Assembly (NCBI RefSeq): GCF_014649395.1
Contig: NZ_BMSY01000002.1
Location: 434,001-498,000, forward strand
Direction of reading: 5' to 3'
Source: Streptomyces aureoverticillatus
GTDB taxonomy: Bacteria; Actinomycetota; Actinomycetes; Streptomycetales; Streptomycetaceae
Length of the DNA stretch: 64,000 bases
The first letter of the stretch is position 1. Each line of letters opens with the position of its first letter. Shown piece after piece: positions 33,143 through 42,796 of this stretch. The position numbers and the translations under genes are program-made. Under the pieces are notes generated by a model. It had not been told where the DNA came from. It ran no database searches and saw nothing but the letters and a program-made list of their open reading frames with translations.

Positions 33143-36100
33143 CTACGCCCCCACCGGCTCCCCCACGAACGTCCGCCACAGCTCCGCGTACCGCCCGCCG
33201 CGGGCGAGCAGCTCCTCATGCGTGCCGTCCTCGGCGACCTGCCCGTGGTCCATCACGACCACCCGGTCCGCGCGGGCGGCCGTGGTGAGGCGGTGGGCGA
33301 CGACCAGCGTCGTGCGCTTGCCGGCGATGCGGTCGGTGGCCTGGTTGACCTGGGCCTCGGTGGCGAGGTCGAGGGCGGCGGTGGCCTCGTCGAGGAGCAG
33401 GATGTCGGGGTCGACCAGCTCGGCCCGGGCCAGGGCGATGAGCTGGCGCTGGCCCGCCGAGAGGTTGCGGCCGCGCTCGGTGACCTCGTGCAGATAGCCG
33501 CCGTCGAGGGTGGCGATCATCTCGTGCGCGCCGACGGCCCGCGCGGCCGCCTCGACCTGCGCGTCGGTGGCGTCGGGGCGGCCGTAGGCGATGGCGTCGC
33601 GGACGGTGCCCGCGAACAGATAGGCCTCCTGCGGCACGACGCCGAGCCGGTGGCGGTACGAGGTGAGGTCCAGGGAGCGCAGGTCGGTGCCGTCGACCGT
33701 GACCCGGCCCGAGGTCGGGTCGTAGAACCGGGCCACGAGCTTGACGAGCGTGGACTTGCCCGCGCCGGTCTCGCCGACGAAGGCGACGGTCTGGCCCGCG
33801 GGGATCCGCAGCCGCACCCCGGCCAGGGCGGTCTCCGAGCCGTCGGCAGCGGCCCCCTCGGAGCCGTACGCGAAGTCCACGTCCTCGAACGCGATCTCGC
33901 CGCGCAGGGAGAGCACGTCGAGCGGTTCGTCGGCGGACTTCGTGGACGTGGGCTCCTGGAGCAGCTCCTGGATGCGGCCGAGCGAGACGGTGGCCTGCTG
34001 GTAGCCGTCGAAGACCTGGGAGAGCTGCTGCACGGGGGCGAAGAACAGGTCGATGTAGAGGATGTACGCGACCAGCGCGCCGGTGGTGAGCGTGCCCGCC
34101 TCGACCCGGTTCGCGCCCACGATGAGGACGGCCACCACGGCCACCGACGACAGGAACTGCACGAACGGGAAGTACACGGAGATCAGCCACTGGCCGCGGA
34201 TGCGGGCGGCGCGGTACTCCGTGCTGCGCGCCGCGAACCGCTCGCTGCCCGTCCGCTCGCGCCGGAAGGCCTGCACGATCCGCAGCCCGGACACCATCTC
34301 CTGGAGGTCGGCGTTGACCACCGACACGCGCTCCCGCGCCAGCTCGTACGCCTTCACGCTGGACCTGCGGAAGAAGAACGTGCCGATGACGAGCAGCGGC
34401 AGCGTGGCGAAGACGACGAGGGCGAGCTGTACGTCGATGACGAGCAGCGCGAGCATGATGCCGAAGAAGGTGACGACGGAGACGAAGGCGGTGACCAGGC
34501 CGGTCTGCAGGAACGTGGACAGCGCGTCCACGTCCGTGGTCATCCGGGTCATGATGCGCCCGGTGAGTTCGCGCTCGTAGTAGTCGAGCCCGAGCCGCTG
34601 GAGCTGCGCGAAGATCTTCAGGCGCAGGGCGTAGAGGACGCGTTCGCCGGTGCGGCCGGTCTTGCGGATCTCGCCCGTCTGCGCCGCCCACTGCACGACG
34701 ACGGCGACCAGCGCGAGCGCGGACGCGGCCCACACGGCGCCGAGCGCGGTCTGCGTGACGCCCTCGTCGATGCCGTGCCGGATCAGGATGGGGAGCAGCA
34801 GGCCCACCCCGGCGTCGACGGCGACGAGCAGCAGGCTCACCAGCAGGGGCGCGCCGAAGCCGCGCAGCAGCCTGCGCAGTCCGTACGACTCCTCGGGCGT
34901 GACGGCCCGCGCCTCGTCGATGGCGGGGGTGTCGGTGGCGGGCGGCAGCGCGTCGACCTGGGCGAGGAGTTCGGGGGTGGCCGGAGTCCCGGCGAGGGCG
35001 ATGTCTTTCGGCTCACGGTCGCCGATCCACAGACGTGGGGTGATGCCGCGCTCGGCGTCGAACTCGGCGTCCAGCTCGTCGCGTACGGAGGTGTCCTCGA
35101 CGGCCTCGGCAGCCGGGGCGGGGTCGATGTGGCCGGGCGAGACGCCGCCCAGCTCGTCGGGGTCGGTGAGCAGGCGCCGGTACAGCGGCGAGCGGCGTTC
35201 GAGCTCCTCGTGGGTGCCGAGGTCGGCGAGCCGGCCGCCGTCCAGGACGGCGATGCGGTCGGCGAGGTTGAGGGTGGAGCGGCGGTGCGCGATGAGGAGG
35301 GTGGTGCGGCCCTCCATGACGTGCTTGAGGGCCTCGTGGATCTCGTGCTCGACGCGGGCGTCCACGGCGGAGGTGGCGTCGTCGAGGACGAGCAGGCGCG
35401 GGTCGGTGAGGATGGCGCGGGCCAGGGCGACGCGCTGGCGCTGGCCGCCGGAGAGGGTCAGGCCGTGCTCGCCGACCTTGGTGTCGTAGCCGTCGGGCAG
35501 CTCGGCGATGAACCGGTCGGCCTGGGCGGCGCGGGCGGCCCGCTCGATCTCCTCGTCGGTGGCGCCGGGGTGGCCGTAGGCGATGTTGGCGCGGACGGTG
35601 TCGGAGAAGAGGAAGGAGTCCTCGGGGACCAGGCCGATGGCGGCGCGCAGCGACTCGTGCGTCAGCTCGCGCACGTCGTGGCCGCCGACGAGGACGGCGC
35701 CGTGCGTGACGTCGTAGAACCGGGGCAGCAGTAGCGACACCGTCGACTTGCCGCTGCCGGAGGAGCCGACGACGGCGAGGGTCTCGCCAGGGCGTATCTC
35801 GAAGCTGAGCCCTTCGAGGACCGGTCGCCCGTCCTCGTACGCGAACGACACGTCGTCGAACTCGACGGTCGCCGGGGCGTCGTCGGGCAGTTCCTTCGTG
35901 CCGTCCTTCATGGTCGGCTCGGTGTCGATGAGCTCCAGGACGCGCTCGACGCCGGCGCGGGCCTGCTGGGCGACGGTCAGGACCATGGCGAGCATCCGTA
36001 CCGGGCCGACGAGCTGGGCGAGGTAGGTGGAGAACGCCACGAACGTACCGAGCGTGATCTCGCCCTTGACCGCGAGCCAGCCGCCGAGCGCCAGCATCGC

Positions 36101-36871
36101 GACCTGCCCGAGCATGGGCACGGACTGCAGGGCGGGGGTGTAGCGCGAGTTCAGCCGGATGGTGCGCAGGCGTCCGGCGAACAGCCGCCGCCCGACCTCG
36201 CGGAGCTTCCCGGTCTCCTGCTCCTCCTGCCCGAAGCCCTTCACCACGCGTACGCCGCCGACGGCACCGTCGACGACGCCCGCGACGGCGGCCGCCTGGG
36301 CCTGCGCGTACCAGGTGGCGGGGTGCAGCTTGACGCGGCTGCGGCGGGCGATCCAGAGCAGGGCGGGGGCGACGGCCAGCGCGATCAGGGTCAGCGGCAG
36401 CGACAGCGACGCCATGATCACCAGGGACATCAGGAACAGCAGGACGTTGCCGATGGTCATCGGCAGCATGAAGAGCAGGCCCTGGATGAGCTGGAGGTCG
36501 CTGGTGGCGCGGCCGACGACCTGTCCGGTGGACAGCTCGTCCTGCCGCCGTCCGTCGAGGCGGGTGACCGTGTCGTACATCTCCGTGCGCAGGTCGTGCT
36601 GCACGTCGAGGGCGAGGCGGCCGCCGTAGTAGCGGCGGATGTACGTGAAGACGTAGACCAGGAACGCGGCGCCTATGAGGGCGGCGGCCCAGGGGCCCAT
36701 CGCCCGGCTGTGATCACCGATGACGTCATCGATGATCACCTTGGTGAGCAGCGGGACGATGGCCATGACGGCCATGCCGCCGAGGGAGGAGCCGAGGGCG
36801 AGTACGACGTCCTTGGGGTAGCGCCAGGCATAGCCCCACAGTCGTTTCGCCCAGCCCCGTTGATCCGCCAC
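33143..36871 (-). CDS. Fused heterodimeric-type ABC exporter (two TMD-NBD halves)
   Basis: The 1242-residue chain contains two complete exporter halves: TMD1 (about 20-320), NBD1 (about 350-570), a charged linker, TMD2 (about 680-960) and NBD2 (about 1000-1230). NBD1 has Walker A GSSGSGKST, LSGGQRQR and Walker B LLVLDDATS, with Asp where the catalytic Glu is expected. NBD2 has GETGAGKST, a variant signature LSAGQRQ and Walker B LLLDEATA with Glu. This is the pattern of asymmetric exporters with one weak site. Relatives export drugs, lipids or peptides. The GTG at 36871 with GGGAGG upstream is preferred over a TTG at 36910. Confidence 0.88.
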   Translation of the reverse strand: MADQRGWAKRLWGYAWRYPKDVVLALGSSLGGMAVMAIVPLLTKVIIDDVIGDHSRAMGPWAAALIGAAFLVYVFTYIRRYYGGRLALDVQHDLRTEMYDTVTRLDGRRQDELSTGQVVGRATSDLQLIQGLLFMLPMTIGNVLLFLMSLVIMASLSLPLTLIALAVAPALLWIARRSRVKLHPATWYAQAQAAAVAGVVDGAVGGVRVVKGFGQEEQETGKLREVGRRLFAGRLRTIRLNSRYTPALQSVPMLGQVAMLALGGWLAVKGEITLGTFVAFSTYLAQLVGPVRMLAMVLTVAQQARAGVERVLELIDTEPTMKDGTKELPDDAPATVEFDDVSFAYEDGRPVLEGLSFEIRPGETLAVVGSSGSGKSTVSLLLPRFYDVTHGAVLVGGHDVRELTHESLRAAIGLVPEDSFLFSDTVRANIAYGHPGATDEEIERAARAAQADRFIAELPDGYDTKVGEHGLTLSGGQRQRVALARAILTDPRLLVLDDATSAVDARVEHEIHEALKHVMEGRTTLLIAHRRSTLNLADRIAVLDGGRLADLGTHEELERRSPLYRRLLTDPDELGGVSPGHIDPAPAAEAVEDTSVRDELDAEFDAERGITPRLWIGDREPKDIALAGTPATPELLAQVDALPPATDTPAIDEARAVTPEESYGLRRLLRGFGAPLLVSLLLVAVDAGVGLLLPILIRHGIDEGVTQTALGAVWAASALALVAVVVQWAAQTGEIRKTGRTGERVLYALRLKIFAQLQRLGLDYYERELTGRIMTRMTTDVDALSTFLQTGLVTAFVSVVTFFGIMLALLVIDVQLALVVFATLPLLVIGTFFFRRSSVKAYELARERVSVVNADLQEMVSGLRIVQAFRRERTGSERFAARSTEYRAARIRGQWLISVYFPFVQFLSSVAVVAVLIVGANRVEAGTLTTGALVAYILYIDLFFAPVQQLSQVFDGYQQATVSLGRIQELLQEPTSTKSADEPLDVLSLRGEIAFEDVDFAYGSEGAAADGSETALAGVRLRIPAGQTVAFVGETGAGKSTLVKLVARFYDPTSGRVTVDGTDLRSLDLTSYRHRLGVVPQEAYLFAGTVRDAIAYGRPDATDAQVEAAARAVGAHEMIATLDGGYLHEVTERGRNLSAGQRQLIALARAELVDPDILLLDEATAALDLATEAQVNQATDRIAGKRTTLVVAHRLTTAARADRVVVMDHGQVAEDGTHEELLARGGRYAELWRTFVGEPVGA

Positions 36872-36949
36872 CGTGTGCCTCCCGTCGACCTGACCTGCCG
36901 AGAGGCCCAACGTTGGCGTCTGCCGTTTTCATCCCGCCGCAACAAAGAC

Positions 36950-37024
36950 CATGGGGGCTGCGCCCCCGCTCCCCCTGCCTTTCGGGCCTTCGGCCCTCGT
37001 CCTCAAACGCCGGACGGGCTTGAT
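36950..37024. repeat. Dispersed repeat overlapping the 3' end of the serine hydrolase gene
   Basis: The stretch GGGGGCTGCGCCCCC...TTTCGGGCCTTCGGCCCTCGTCCTCAAACGCCGGACGGGCTTGA matches the repeat family seen at 30866, 40931 and 56408. On the minus strand its CCCGTCCGGCGTTTGAGG part encodes the last residues (PSGV) and the TGA stop of the gene ending at 37003. Confidence 0.7.
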
Positions 37025-37944
37025 CCCGGCGCCGGGACCATCGCCTCCTTGGGGGTGTCCGTCGGAGCGAAGCGGGTGGGGGCCTGGGTGAGGGGGGTCA
37101 GGTCCTTGTGGATGGCTCTGGAGACCTTCTGGATGGTGTCCACGCCGTAGTTCATGCTGCTGTTGCCGTGCGTGAGCACGGAGATCGTGTAGTCGTGCCC
37201 GCGGCCCTTGAAGGCGCCGATGCTGTGCACGCGCCAGCCGTGCGTGGCCCGGGGCAGCCAGCCGTTCTTGACGTGGATGGCGGTGCCGGAGGGGGCGCCC
37301 GCGGGCGTGCCCCAGCGCTGGTCGCGGACGACCTTGTTCATCAGCTTCAGGATGTAGGCGCGCGCGTTGTCGCTGAGCACCGCGTTCTTGCCGGTGATCA
37401 GGGCGAGCAGCTTCTGCTCGTCGGTGACGTTGATGCGGGTGAGGCCCCAGTAGCCGCCGGAGCCCGGCACGGTCTTGGTCATCTTGGCCGCGGCCAGGAA
37501 CTTCTTCACCTTGGTGGCGCCGAGCTGCCGCCACAGGGCGCTGGTGGCGTCGTTGTCCGACTTGGTGATCATGGCGGTGGCGAGGTTGGACTCGCGCGTC
37601 GTCAGATACCGGTCGGACTTCTTGGCGTCCCACAGGAGCGTGGCGAGGACGGTCACCTTCACGACGCTCGCCGAGTCGAAGGCGGTCGTGGGGCGCAGGG
37701 TGCAGGTGGTGTTCGTGGACCGGTCGTGCAGGCCGACGGCGATGGTGCCCTTGCGGTTCTTCAGGGCGGCCGTGATGTCCTTCTTCAGCTTCGTGGCCAG
37801 GCCGGACTGGTCCGAGGTGCAGCTGACCTGCGGCGCGGCCGCGGCGGCGGGCGTGGCGGCGGCCACCCCGGCGAGCGGTACGAGCACGGATGCGGCCAGA
37901 CCTGCGCTCAGGACGCGGGCACGCCGGGATATGCGGTGAGTCAT
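37003..37944 (-). CDS. Secreted beta-lactamase-like serine hydrolase
   Basis: The 313-residue protein has a Sec or Tat-like signal (MTHRISRRARVLSAGLAASVLVPLAG, cleavage about residue 37) and a class A beta-lactamase fold with the three expected motifs: SxxK at Ser93-Val-Val-Lys96, SDN at 129-131, and KNG (in HVKNGWL) in place of KTG. The Glu166-type deacylation loop of true class A enzymes was not identified. A cell-wall peptidase role or weak beta-lactamase activity is therefore equally possible. The ATG has GGAGGTT-like sequence just before it. The C-terminal PSGV and the stop codon come from a dispersed repeat. Confidence 0.78.
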   Translation of the reverse strand: MTHRISRRARVLSAGLAASVLVPLAGVAAATPAAAAAPQVSCTSDQSGLATKLKKDITAALKNRKGTIAVGLHDRSTNTTCTLRPTTAFDSASVVKVTVLATLLWDAKKSDRYLTTRESNLATAMITKSDNDATSALWRQLGATKVKKFLAAAKMTKTVPGSGGYWGLTRINVTDEQKLLALITGKNAVLSDNARAYILKLMNKVVRDQRWGTPAGAPSGTAIHVKNGWLPRATHGWRVHSIGAFKGRGHDYTISVLTHGNSSMNYGVDTIQKVSRAIHKDLTPLTQAPTRFAPTDTPKEAMVPAPGSSPSGV

Positions 37945-38080
37945 GGAGGTTCCCCCCTGGTCGGTACACGTGCGCCCCCGGCGCACGCGCCTCTCATGAC
38001 TCACCAGCATGGGTGAAAGGTTGTACGACGAACTGAAGTGCCCCCCCGTGCCCCCCTCAGCGCGCCGAAAAGCGGCGGCC

Positions 38081-39778
38081 TCAGCCCAGGTGCGTCGGCG
38101 CGAACATCCGCAGCACCGCGGGCAGCACGACCACGCTCGGCCCCGGCTGCGCGAGCGCCTTGGCGAGGTCGTCCCTGAGCGCCTCGGGGGACGTCCGGGC
38201 GGCCGGCACCCCGAAGGACTCCGCGAGCGCCACGAAGTCCGGCCGGGCCAGCTCGGTGCCGGTCGCCTCGCCGAAGGCGTCCGCCATGTACTCGCGGAGG
38301 ATCCCGTAGCCGCCGTCGTCGACGATCAGCCAGGTCACGTCGAGGTTGTACTGGCGGGCGGTGGCCAGCTCCGCGATCGAGTACATCGCGCCGCCGTCGC
38401 CGGAGACGGCGAGCACGGGCCGCGTCGGATCGGCGGCGGCCGCGCCGAGGGCGGCCGGGAAGCCGTAGCCGAGGCCGCCCGCGCCCTGCGCGGAGTGCAT
38501 GGTGTTGGGCCGCCGCGCGTCGAAGGCGGACCAGGCCCAGTACGCCAGGATCGTCATGTCCCAGAAGGACGGGGAGCCGTCGGGCAGCGCGGCCCGCACG
38601 GCGGCGAGGACGTCCTGTTCGAGGGTGAGCCCCTGGCCGTCGATGCGCTCGCGGACCGCCGCGAGGACCCGCCGCACCCGCTCCGGGGCGGCCGGGTCGG
38701 GCCGCTCGGCGCCGGTCTCCAGAAGAGTCTCCAGGAGGGCGGACAGGGCGAGCCGGGCGTCGGCGTGGATGCCGAGCGCGGGGTGGTTGGACTCCAGCTT
38801 GCCGAGGTCCGCCTCGATCTGGATGACGCGGCCGCGCGGCTTGAACGTGTGGTAGTTGGACGACAGTTCACCGAGGCCCGACCCGACGACAAGCAGGACG
38901 TCGGCGTCCTCCAGGAAGTCGGTGGTGTGCCGGTCCTCCAGCCAGGACTGGAGGGAGAGCGGGTGCTCCCAGGGGAAGGCGCCCTTGCCGCCGAAGGTGG
39001 TGACGACGGGCGCGTTCAGGCGCTCGGCGAGCGCCAGCAGCTTCCCCGAGGCGTCGGACCGTACGACACCGCCGCCCGCGATGATCGCGGGGCGCTCGGC
39101 CCGCACCAGCAGGTCGGCGGCCACGGCGGTGAGTTCGGGCCGGGGCACGACCTCGTCGGGGGTCGCGTCGACGGCGGTGACGACCGGCAGCGAGGTCTCG
39201 GCGAGCAGCACGTCCTGCGGGATCTCCACCCACACCGGACCGTGCGGCGCGGTGAGGGCCGACTCCCAGGCCGCGGCGATCGCGGACGGGATCTGCGACT
39301 GCGTACGCACGGTGTGGACGGACTTGACCACGTCCCGGAACGAGGCCTGCTGGTCGCGGAGTTCGTGCAGATAGCCGTGGCGACCGCCGCCGAGCCCGGC
39401 GACCGGGACCTGGCTGCCGACGGCGAGCACCGGCGAGGACCCGGCGGCCGCCTCCTGGAGCGCGGCCAGCGAGGTGAGCGCGCCCGGCCCGGTCGACAGG
39501 AGCAGCGGCGCGACCTCGCCGGTGATCCGCCCGTACGCGTCGGCGGCGAAGCCGGTGTTGTTCTCGACCCGCAGCCCCACGTACGTCAGCGAGGAGCGCC
39601 GCAGCGCGTCGAACATGCCGAGCGCGTGCTGGCCCGGCAGGCCGAACACGGTGGTGGCGCCGAGCCCCTGCAGGGTCTCGATCACCAGGTCACCGCCGTT
39701 GCGTCCCGGCGGCGGGTTCAGCGCGGCGTGCGTCTGCGCGGCGGTGGGCCGCAGCACGATGTCGTGGTCATGGGTCAT
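38081..39778 (-). CDS. Thiamine-pyrophosphate-dependent decarboxylase, 2-ketoarginine decarboxylase-like
   Basis: The 565-residue enzyme has the three-domain acetolactate synthase/benzoylformate decarboxylase architecture: catalytic Glu72 in RVENNTGFAADAYGR, a central domain from about 190 (AIIAGGGVVRSDASG), and the TPP/Mg site GDGGAMYSIAELATARQYNLDVTWLIVDDGG near 450. With a ureohydrolase and a solute symporter next to it, a likely substrate is 5-guanidino-2-oxopentanoate (AruI type), but another 2-oxo acid is possible. The ATG at 39778 is 9 nt from GGAAGG; an ATG at 39787 touches that site and is less likely. Confidence 0.72.
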   Translation of the reverse strand: MTHDHDIVLRPTAAQTHAALNPPPGRNGGDLVIETLQGLGATTVFGLPGQHALGMFDALRRSSLTYVGLRVENNTGFAADAYGRITGEVAPLLLSTGPGALTSLAALQEAAAGSSPVLAVGSQVPVAGLGGGRHGYLHELRDQQASFRDVVKSVHTVRTQSQIPSAIAAAWESALTAPHGPVWVEIPQDVLLAETSLPVVTAVDATPDEVVPRPELTAVAADLLVRAERPAIIAGGGVVRSDASGKLLALAERLNAPVVTTFGGKGAFPWEHPLSLQSWLEDRHTTDFLEDADVLLVVGSGLGELSSNYHTFKPRGRVIQIEADLGKLESNHPALGIHADARLALSALLETLLETGAERPDPAAPERVRRVLAAVRERIDGQGLTLEQDVLAAVRAALPDGSPSFWDMTILAYWAWSAFDARRPNTMHSAQGAGGLGYGFPAALGAAAADPTRPVLAVSGDGGAMYSIAELATARQYNLDVTWLIVDDGGYGILREYMADAFGEATGTELARPDFVALAESFGVPAARTSPEALRDDLAKALAQPGPSVVVLPAVLRMFAPTHLG

Positions 39779-39881
39779 GTCGGTCATCCTTCCGTCGCGC
39801 GCCCGCGCGCGGCGCCCTTCCCCGGCAGCCGAAAGCCGCGGGGCCGCCGCGAGGTGTCGGCGGCGGCCCGGCGGCGCGGGG

Positions 39882-40874
39882 TCACTTCGCGGTCTGCTCC
39901 GCCTCGGCGGCGCGGCCCGCGGCGATCTGCCGGGACATGATCGTCGTCAGTTCGTACGCGGTGTGGGAGGCGGCCACGGCCGTGATCTCGGCGTGGTCGT
40001 AGGCGGGGGCGACCTCGACGACGTCGGCGGAGACGAGGTTGCAGGAGGACAGCCCGCGCAGGATCTCCAGGAGCTCGCGGGAGGTCATGCCACCGGCCTC
40101 CGGCGTGCCCGTGCCCGGGGCGTGCGCCGGGTCGAGGCAGTCGATGTCGATGGAGATGTACAGCGGCCGGTCGCCGATGCGCTGCCGGAGCTGGTCGGCG
40201 ACCTCGTCCGCGCCGCGGCGGTAGATGTCCGACGACGTGACGATGCCGAAGCCCATCTTCTCGTCGTCGGTGAGGTCCTGGCGGCCGTACAGCGGGCCGC
40301 GGGTGCCGACGTGGGAGAGCGCCTCGGTGTCGAGGATGCCCTCCTCCACGGCCCGGCGGAACGGCGTTCCGTGCGTGTACTCCGCCCCGAAGTACGTGTC
40401 CCACGTGTCCAGGTGCGCGTCGAAGTGCAGCAGCGCGACCGGCCCGTGCTTCTTCGCCATCGACCGCAGCAGCGGCAGCGCGATGGTGTGGTCGCCGCCG
40501 AGCGTCATCATCCGCGCGCCGGTCGCGAGCAGGTCGTCGGCCGCGGCCTCGATCGTCTCCACGGCCTCGTTGATGTTGAACGGGTTCGCCGCGATGTCGC
40601 CGGCGTCGGCGACCTGGGCGAGCGCGAAGGGGGACGCGTCCTGGGCCGGGTTGTACGGGCGCAGCAGGCGCGACGCCTCGCGGATGGCGTTGCCGCCGAA
40701 GCGGGCGCCCGGGCGGTACGACACGCCCGTGTCGAAGGGGACGCCGACGACGGCGATGTCCGTCCTGCCCACCTCGTCGAGGCGGGGCAGCCGGGCGAAC
40801 GTCGCGGGGCCCGCGTAGCGCGGGACGCGCGAGGAGTCGACGGGGCCGCGGGGCTCGGTCGGGACGGTGGTCAT
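39882..40874 (-). CDS. Ureohydrolase (agmatinase or guanidinobutyrase)
   Basis: The 330-residue protein is an arginase/agmatinase-family enzyme with the binuclear Mn(II) site intact: [14 protein letters not shown] (His), [14 protein letters not shown] (Asp/His/Asp) and [20 protein letters not shown] (two Asp). It hydrolyses a guanidino compound to an amine and urea. Family labels read agmatinase (SpeB), but the neighbouring 2-oxoacid decarboxylase and symporter make 4-guanidinobutyrate a plausible substrate. The ATG at 40874 follows AGGAGGAACC. It is 103 bp upstream of the TPP enzyme gene on the same strand, so they are probably cotranscribed. Confidence 0.85.
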   Translation of the reverse strand: MTTVPTEPRGPVDSSRVPRYAGPATFARLPRLDEVGRTDIAVVGVPFDTGVSYRPGARFGGNAIREASRLLRPYNPAQDASPFALAQVADAGDIAANPFNINEAVETIEAAADDLLATGARMMTLGGDHTIALPLLRSMAKKHGPVALLHFDAHLDTWDTYFGAEYTHGTPFRRAVEEGILDTEALSHVGTRGPLYGRQDLTDDEKMGFGIVTSSDIYRRGADEVADQLRQRIGDRPLYISIDIDCLDPAHAPGTGTPEAGGMTSRELLEILRGLSSCNLVSADVVEVAPAYDHAEITAVAASHTAYELTTIMSRQIAAGRAAEAEQTAK

Positions 40875-40930
40875 GGTCGGTTCCTCCTGATGGTGCATGT
40901 GTTACGTGGTCGAGCGTGGTGTGCGGTCCG

Positions 40931-41136
40931 GGCCCTGCCGGGGGCTCCCCAACCCCGCCCCTTCCCGAAACCGGGGGCTCCGCCCCCGGACCCCCGCTCC
41001 TCAATCGCCGGAGGGGCTGGAAATGTGCCGGTGAGTTGTCAGCCCGTCCGGCGTTTGAGGACGAGGCCGTTCAGGCCGATGGCGGGGGTCCAGGGGGCGG
41101 CAGCCCCCTGGTTTCTGGGAAGGGGTGGTTTGGGGA
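40931..41136. repeat. Dispersed composite repeat between symporter and ureohydrolase genes
   Basis: Opposed hairpins (CCGGGGGC-TCC-GCCCCCGG on the left, CCAGGGGGCGGCAGCCCCCTGG on the right, each beside a GGGA(A)GGGG(T/C)GG block) flank CTCAATCGCCGG...CCGTCCGGCGTTTGAGGACGAG. It is the same composite as at 30866-31055. Here it sits between two genes on the same strand and could reduce read-through from the symporter gene. Confidence 0.75.
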
Positions 41137-41140
41137 CTGT

Positions 41141-42613
41141 TCATGCCGTCACCGAAGCCTCCGGCGCCGTCGGCTCGGGCGCGCGCCCGGCGACCCGCTC
41201 CCGCCAGGCGGCCAGCGTCACCGGATCCGTCGGCGGCGTGGCCAGCGACACGGCCACGTACACGACGAGCGAGGTCAGCAGTCCGTAGTAGATGGGCTCG
41301 TTGGCGAGGATGCCGTAGTGCCACATCAGGCCGATGACGGTGAGCCCGCCGGCGACGACGGCGGACAACGCCCCCGCGGCGGTCCCACGGCGCCACAGCA
41401 ACCCGCCCAGGATGGGCACGAGCAGCCCGCCCACCAGCAGGTTGTACGCGACGGTCAGCGCCTGGACGACGTCGTTGAGGGCGATGGAGACGCCGATGAC
41501 GGCGACGCCCATGACGAGGATGAAGGCACGGTTGCCCTTCACCTCGTCGTGGGCGTCCCCACCGGAAGCGTCGCCTCCGGCGACCGCCCCCCGCAGCCGC
41601 GCCCAGATGTCGTTGTTGGCCACGGTCGCGCAGGCGATGAGCGCCCCGGACGAGGTGGACATCACGGCGGCGAGGGCGGCGGCGAGCACCAACCCCCGTA
41701 CGCCCATGGGCAGTTCGTCCTTGACGATGGTGGCGAAGGCGGCGTCCGCGCTGGGCAGCTTGGGGTACATGACCTTGGCGGCCGTCCCGATGACGGCGCC
41801 GGCGAGGGCGTACACGAGGCAGTACGTACCGGCGACGGTCCCCCCGTACCGGGCGACCTTGTCGCTGCGCGCGGTGAAGACGCGCTGCCAGATGTCCTGC
41901 CCGATGAGCATGCCGAACGTATAGATCAGGACGTACGTGAAGATCGTCTCGCCGCCGACGCCGAGCGGCGCGAAGTACGTGTCGGGCAGCTTGTCGCGCA
42001 TCTCGCCGAAGCCGCCCGCCTTGACGACGGCGATGGGCAGGAGCAGCAGCAGGACGCCCACCGTCTTGACGACGAACTGCACCATGTCCGTCAGCGTGAT
42101 GGACCACATGCCGCCGAGCGTGGAGTAGGCGACGACGATGGAGCCGCCGAGGACGATGGCGAGCGTGCGGTTCATGTCGAAGAGGACGTCGAAGATGGTG
42201 GCGTATGCGATGGTCGAGGTGACCGCGAGCATCAGCGTGTACGCCCACATGACGACGCCGGACAGGACGCCCGCGCGGCCGCCGTACCGCAGATCCAGCA
42301 TCTCCGAGACGGTGTAGACCTTGAGGCGCGCGATGCGGGCCGAGAAGAAGATCGACAGGGCGAGCAGGCCGAGCCCGATCGTGAACACCATCCACGCGCC
42401 GGACAGGCCGTGGGTGTAGCCGAGGCCGACGCCGCCGATGGTGGAGGCGCCGCCGAGGACGATCGCGGCCATCGTGCCGGAGTACATCCAGGGACCGAGG
42501 CGGCGGCCCGCGACGAGGAATTCGCTCTTGGACTTGGCGCGGCGCATGCCCCACCAGCCCATGGCCAGCATCCCGGCGAGATAGACGACGATCACTGTGT
42601 AGTCGACGGCCAT
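41141..42613 (-). CDS. Sodium:solute symporter (SSF/SLC5 family)
   Basis: The 490-residue protein has about 13 predicted membrane helices with SSF features: MAVDYTVIVVYLAGMLAMGWWG at the start, SKSEFLVAGRRLGPW, GGASTIGGVGLGY in the sodium-site region, and ALAAVMSTSSGALIACATVANNDIW around the conserved Ser/Thr of helix 8. It imports a small solute with Na+. Context (ureohydrolase, TPP decarboxylase, divergent PucR regulator) suggests a guanidino compound, polyamine or related nitrogen source. The ATG at 42613 follows GGGAGG; an earlier ATG at 42691 would add a charged extension ahead of the first helix. Confidence 0.85.
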   Translation of the reverse strand: MAVDYTVIVVYLAGMLAMGWWGMRRAKSKSEFLVAGRRLGPWMYSGTMAAIVLGGASTIGGVGLGYTHGLSGAWMVFTIGLGLLALSIFFSARIARLKVYTVSEMLDLRYGGRAGVLSGVVMWAYTLMLAVTSTIAYATIFDVLFDMNRTLAIVLGGSIVVAYSTLGGMWSITLTDMVQFVVKTVGVLLLLLPIAVVKAGGFGEMRDKLPDTYFAPLGVGGETIFTYVLIYTFGMLIGQDIWQRVFTARSDKVARYGGTVAGTYCLVYALAGAVIGTAAKVMYPKLPSADAAFATIVKDELPMGVRGLVLAAALAAVMSTSSGALIACATVANNDIWARLRGAVAGGDASGGDAHDEVKGNRAFILVMGVAVIGVSIALNDVVQALTVAYNLLVGGLLVPILGGLLWRRGTAAGALSAVVAGGLTVIGLMWHYGILANEPIYYGLLTSLVVYVAVSLATPPTDPVTLAAWRERVAGRAPEPTAPEASVTA

Positions 42614-42796
42614 AAGGGGGGCCTCCCTTTCTTTGCGGCTAAACCGCCGCCGCTCTCGCGGACCGAATTGCTCGCCGTCGGGGTTCCTCAATTGATGGCT
42701 GATGTGGTGCGTGGATTGACTTTAAGTGGCTCGAAAGAGCCGCTGAAGTGTACGTTTCCTACACCCTCCGAGCCGGAGATGGAGGAACCATCCACC

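Noticed and set aside
30866..41136. Composite repeats as small transposable elements with target-site duplications
   Set aside because: The inverted halves look MITE-like, but no clear target-site duplication could be identified and one stem acts as a plausible terminator, so mobility is not claimed.
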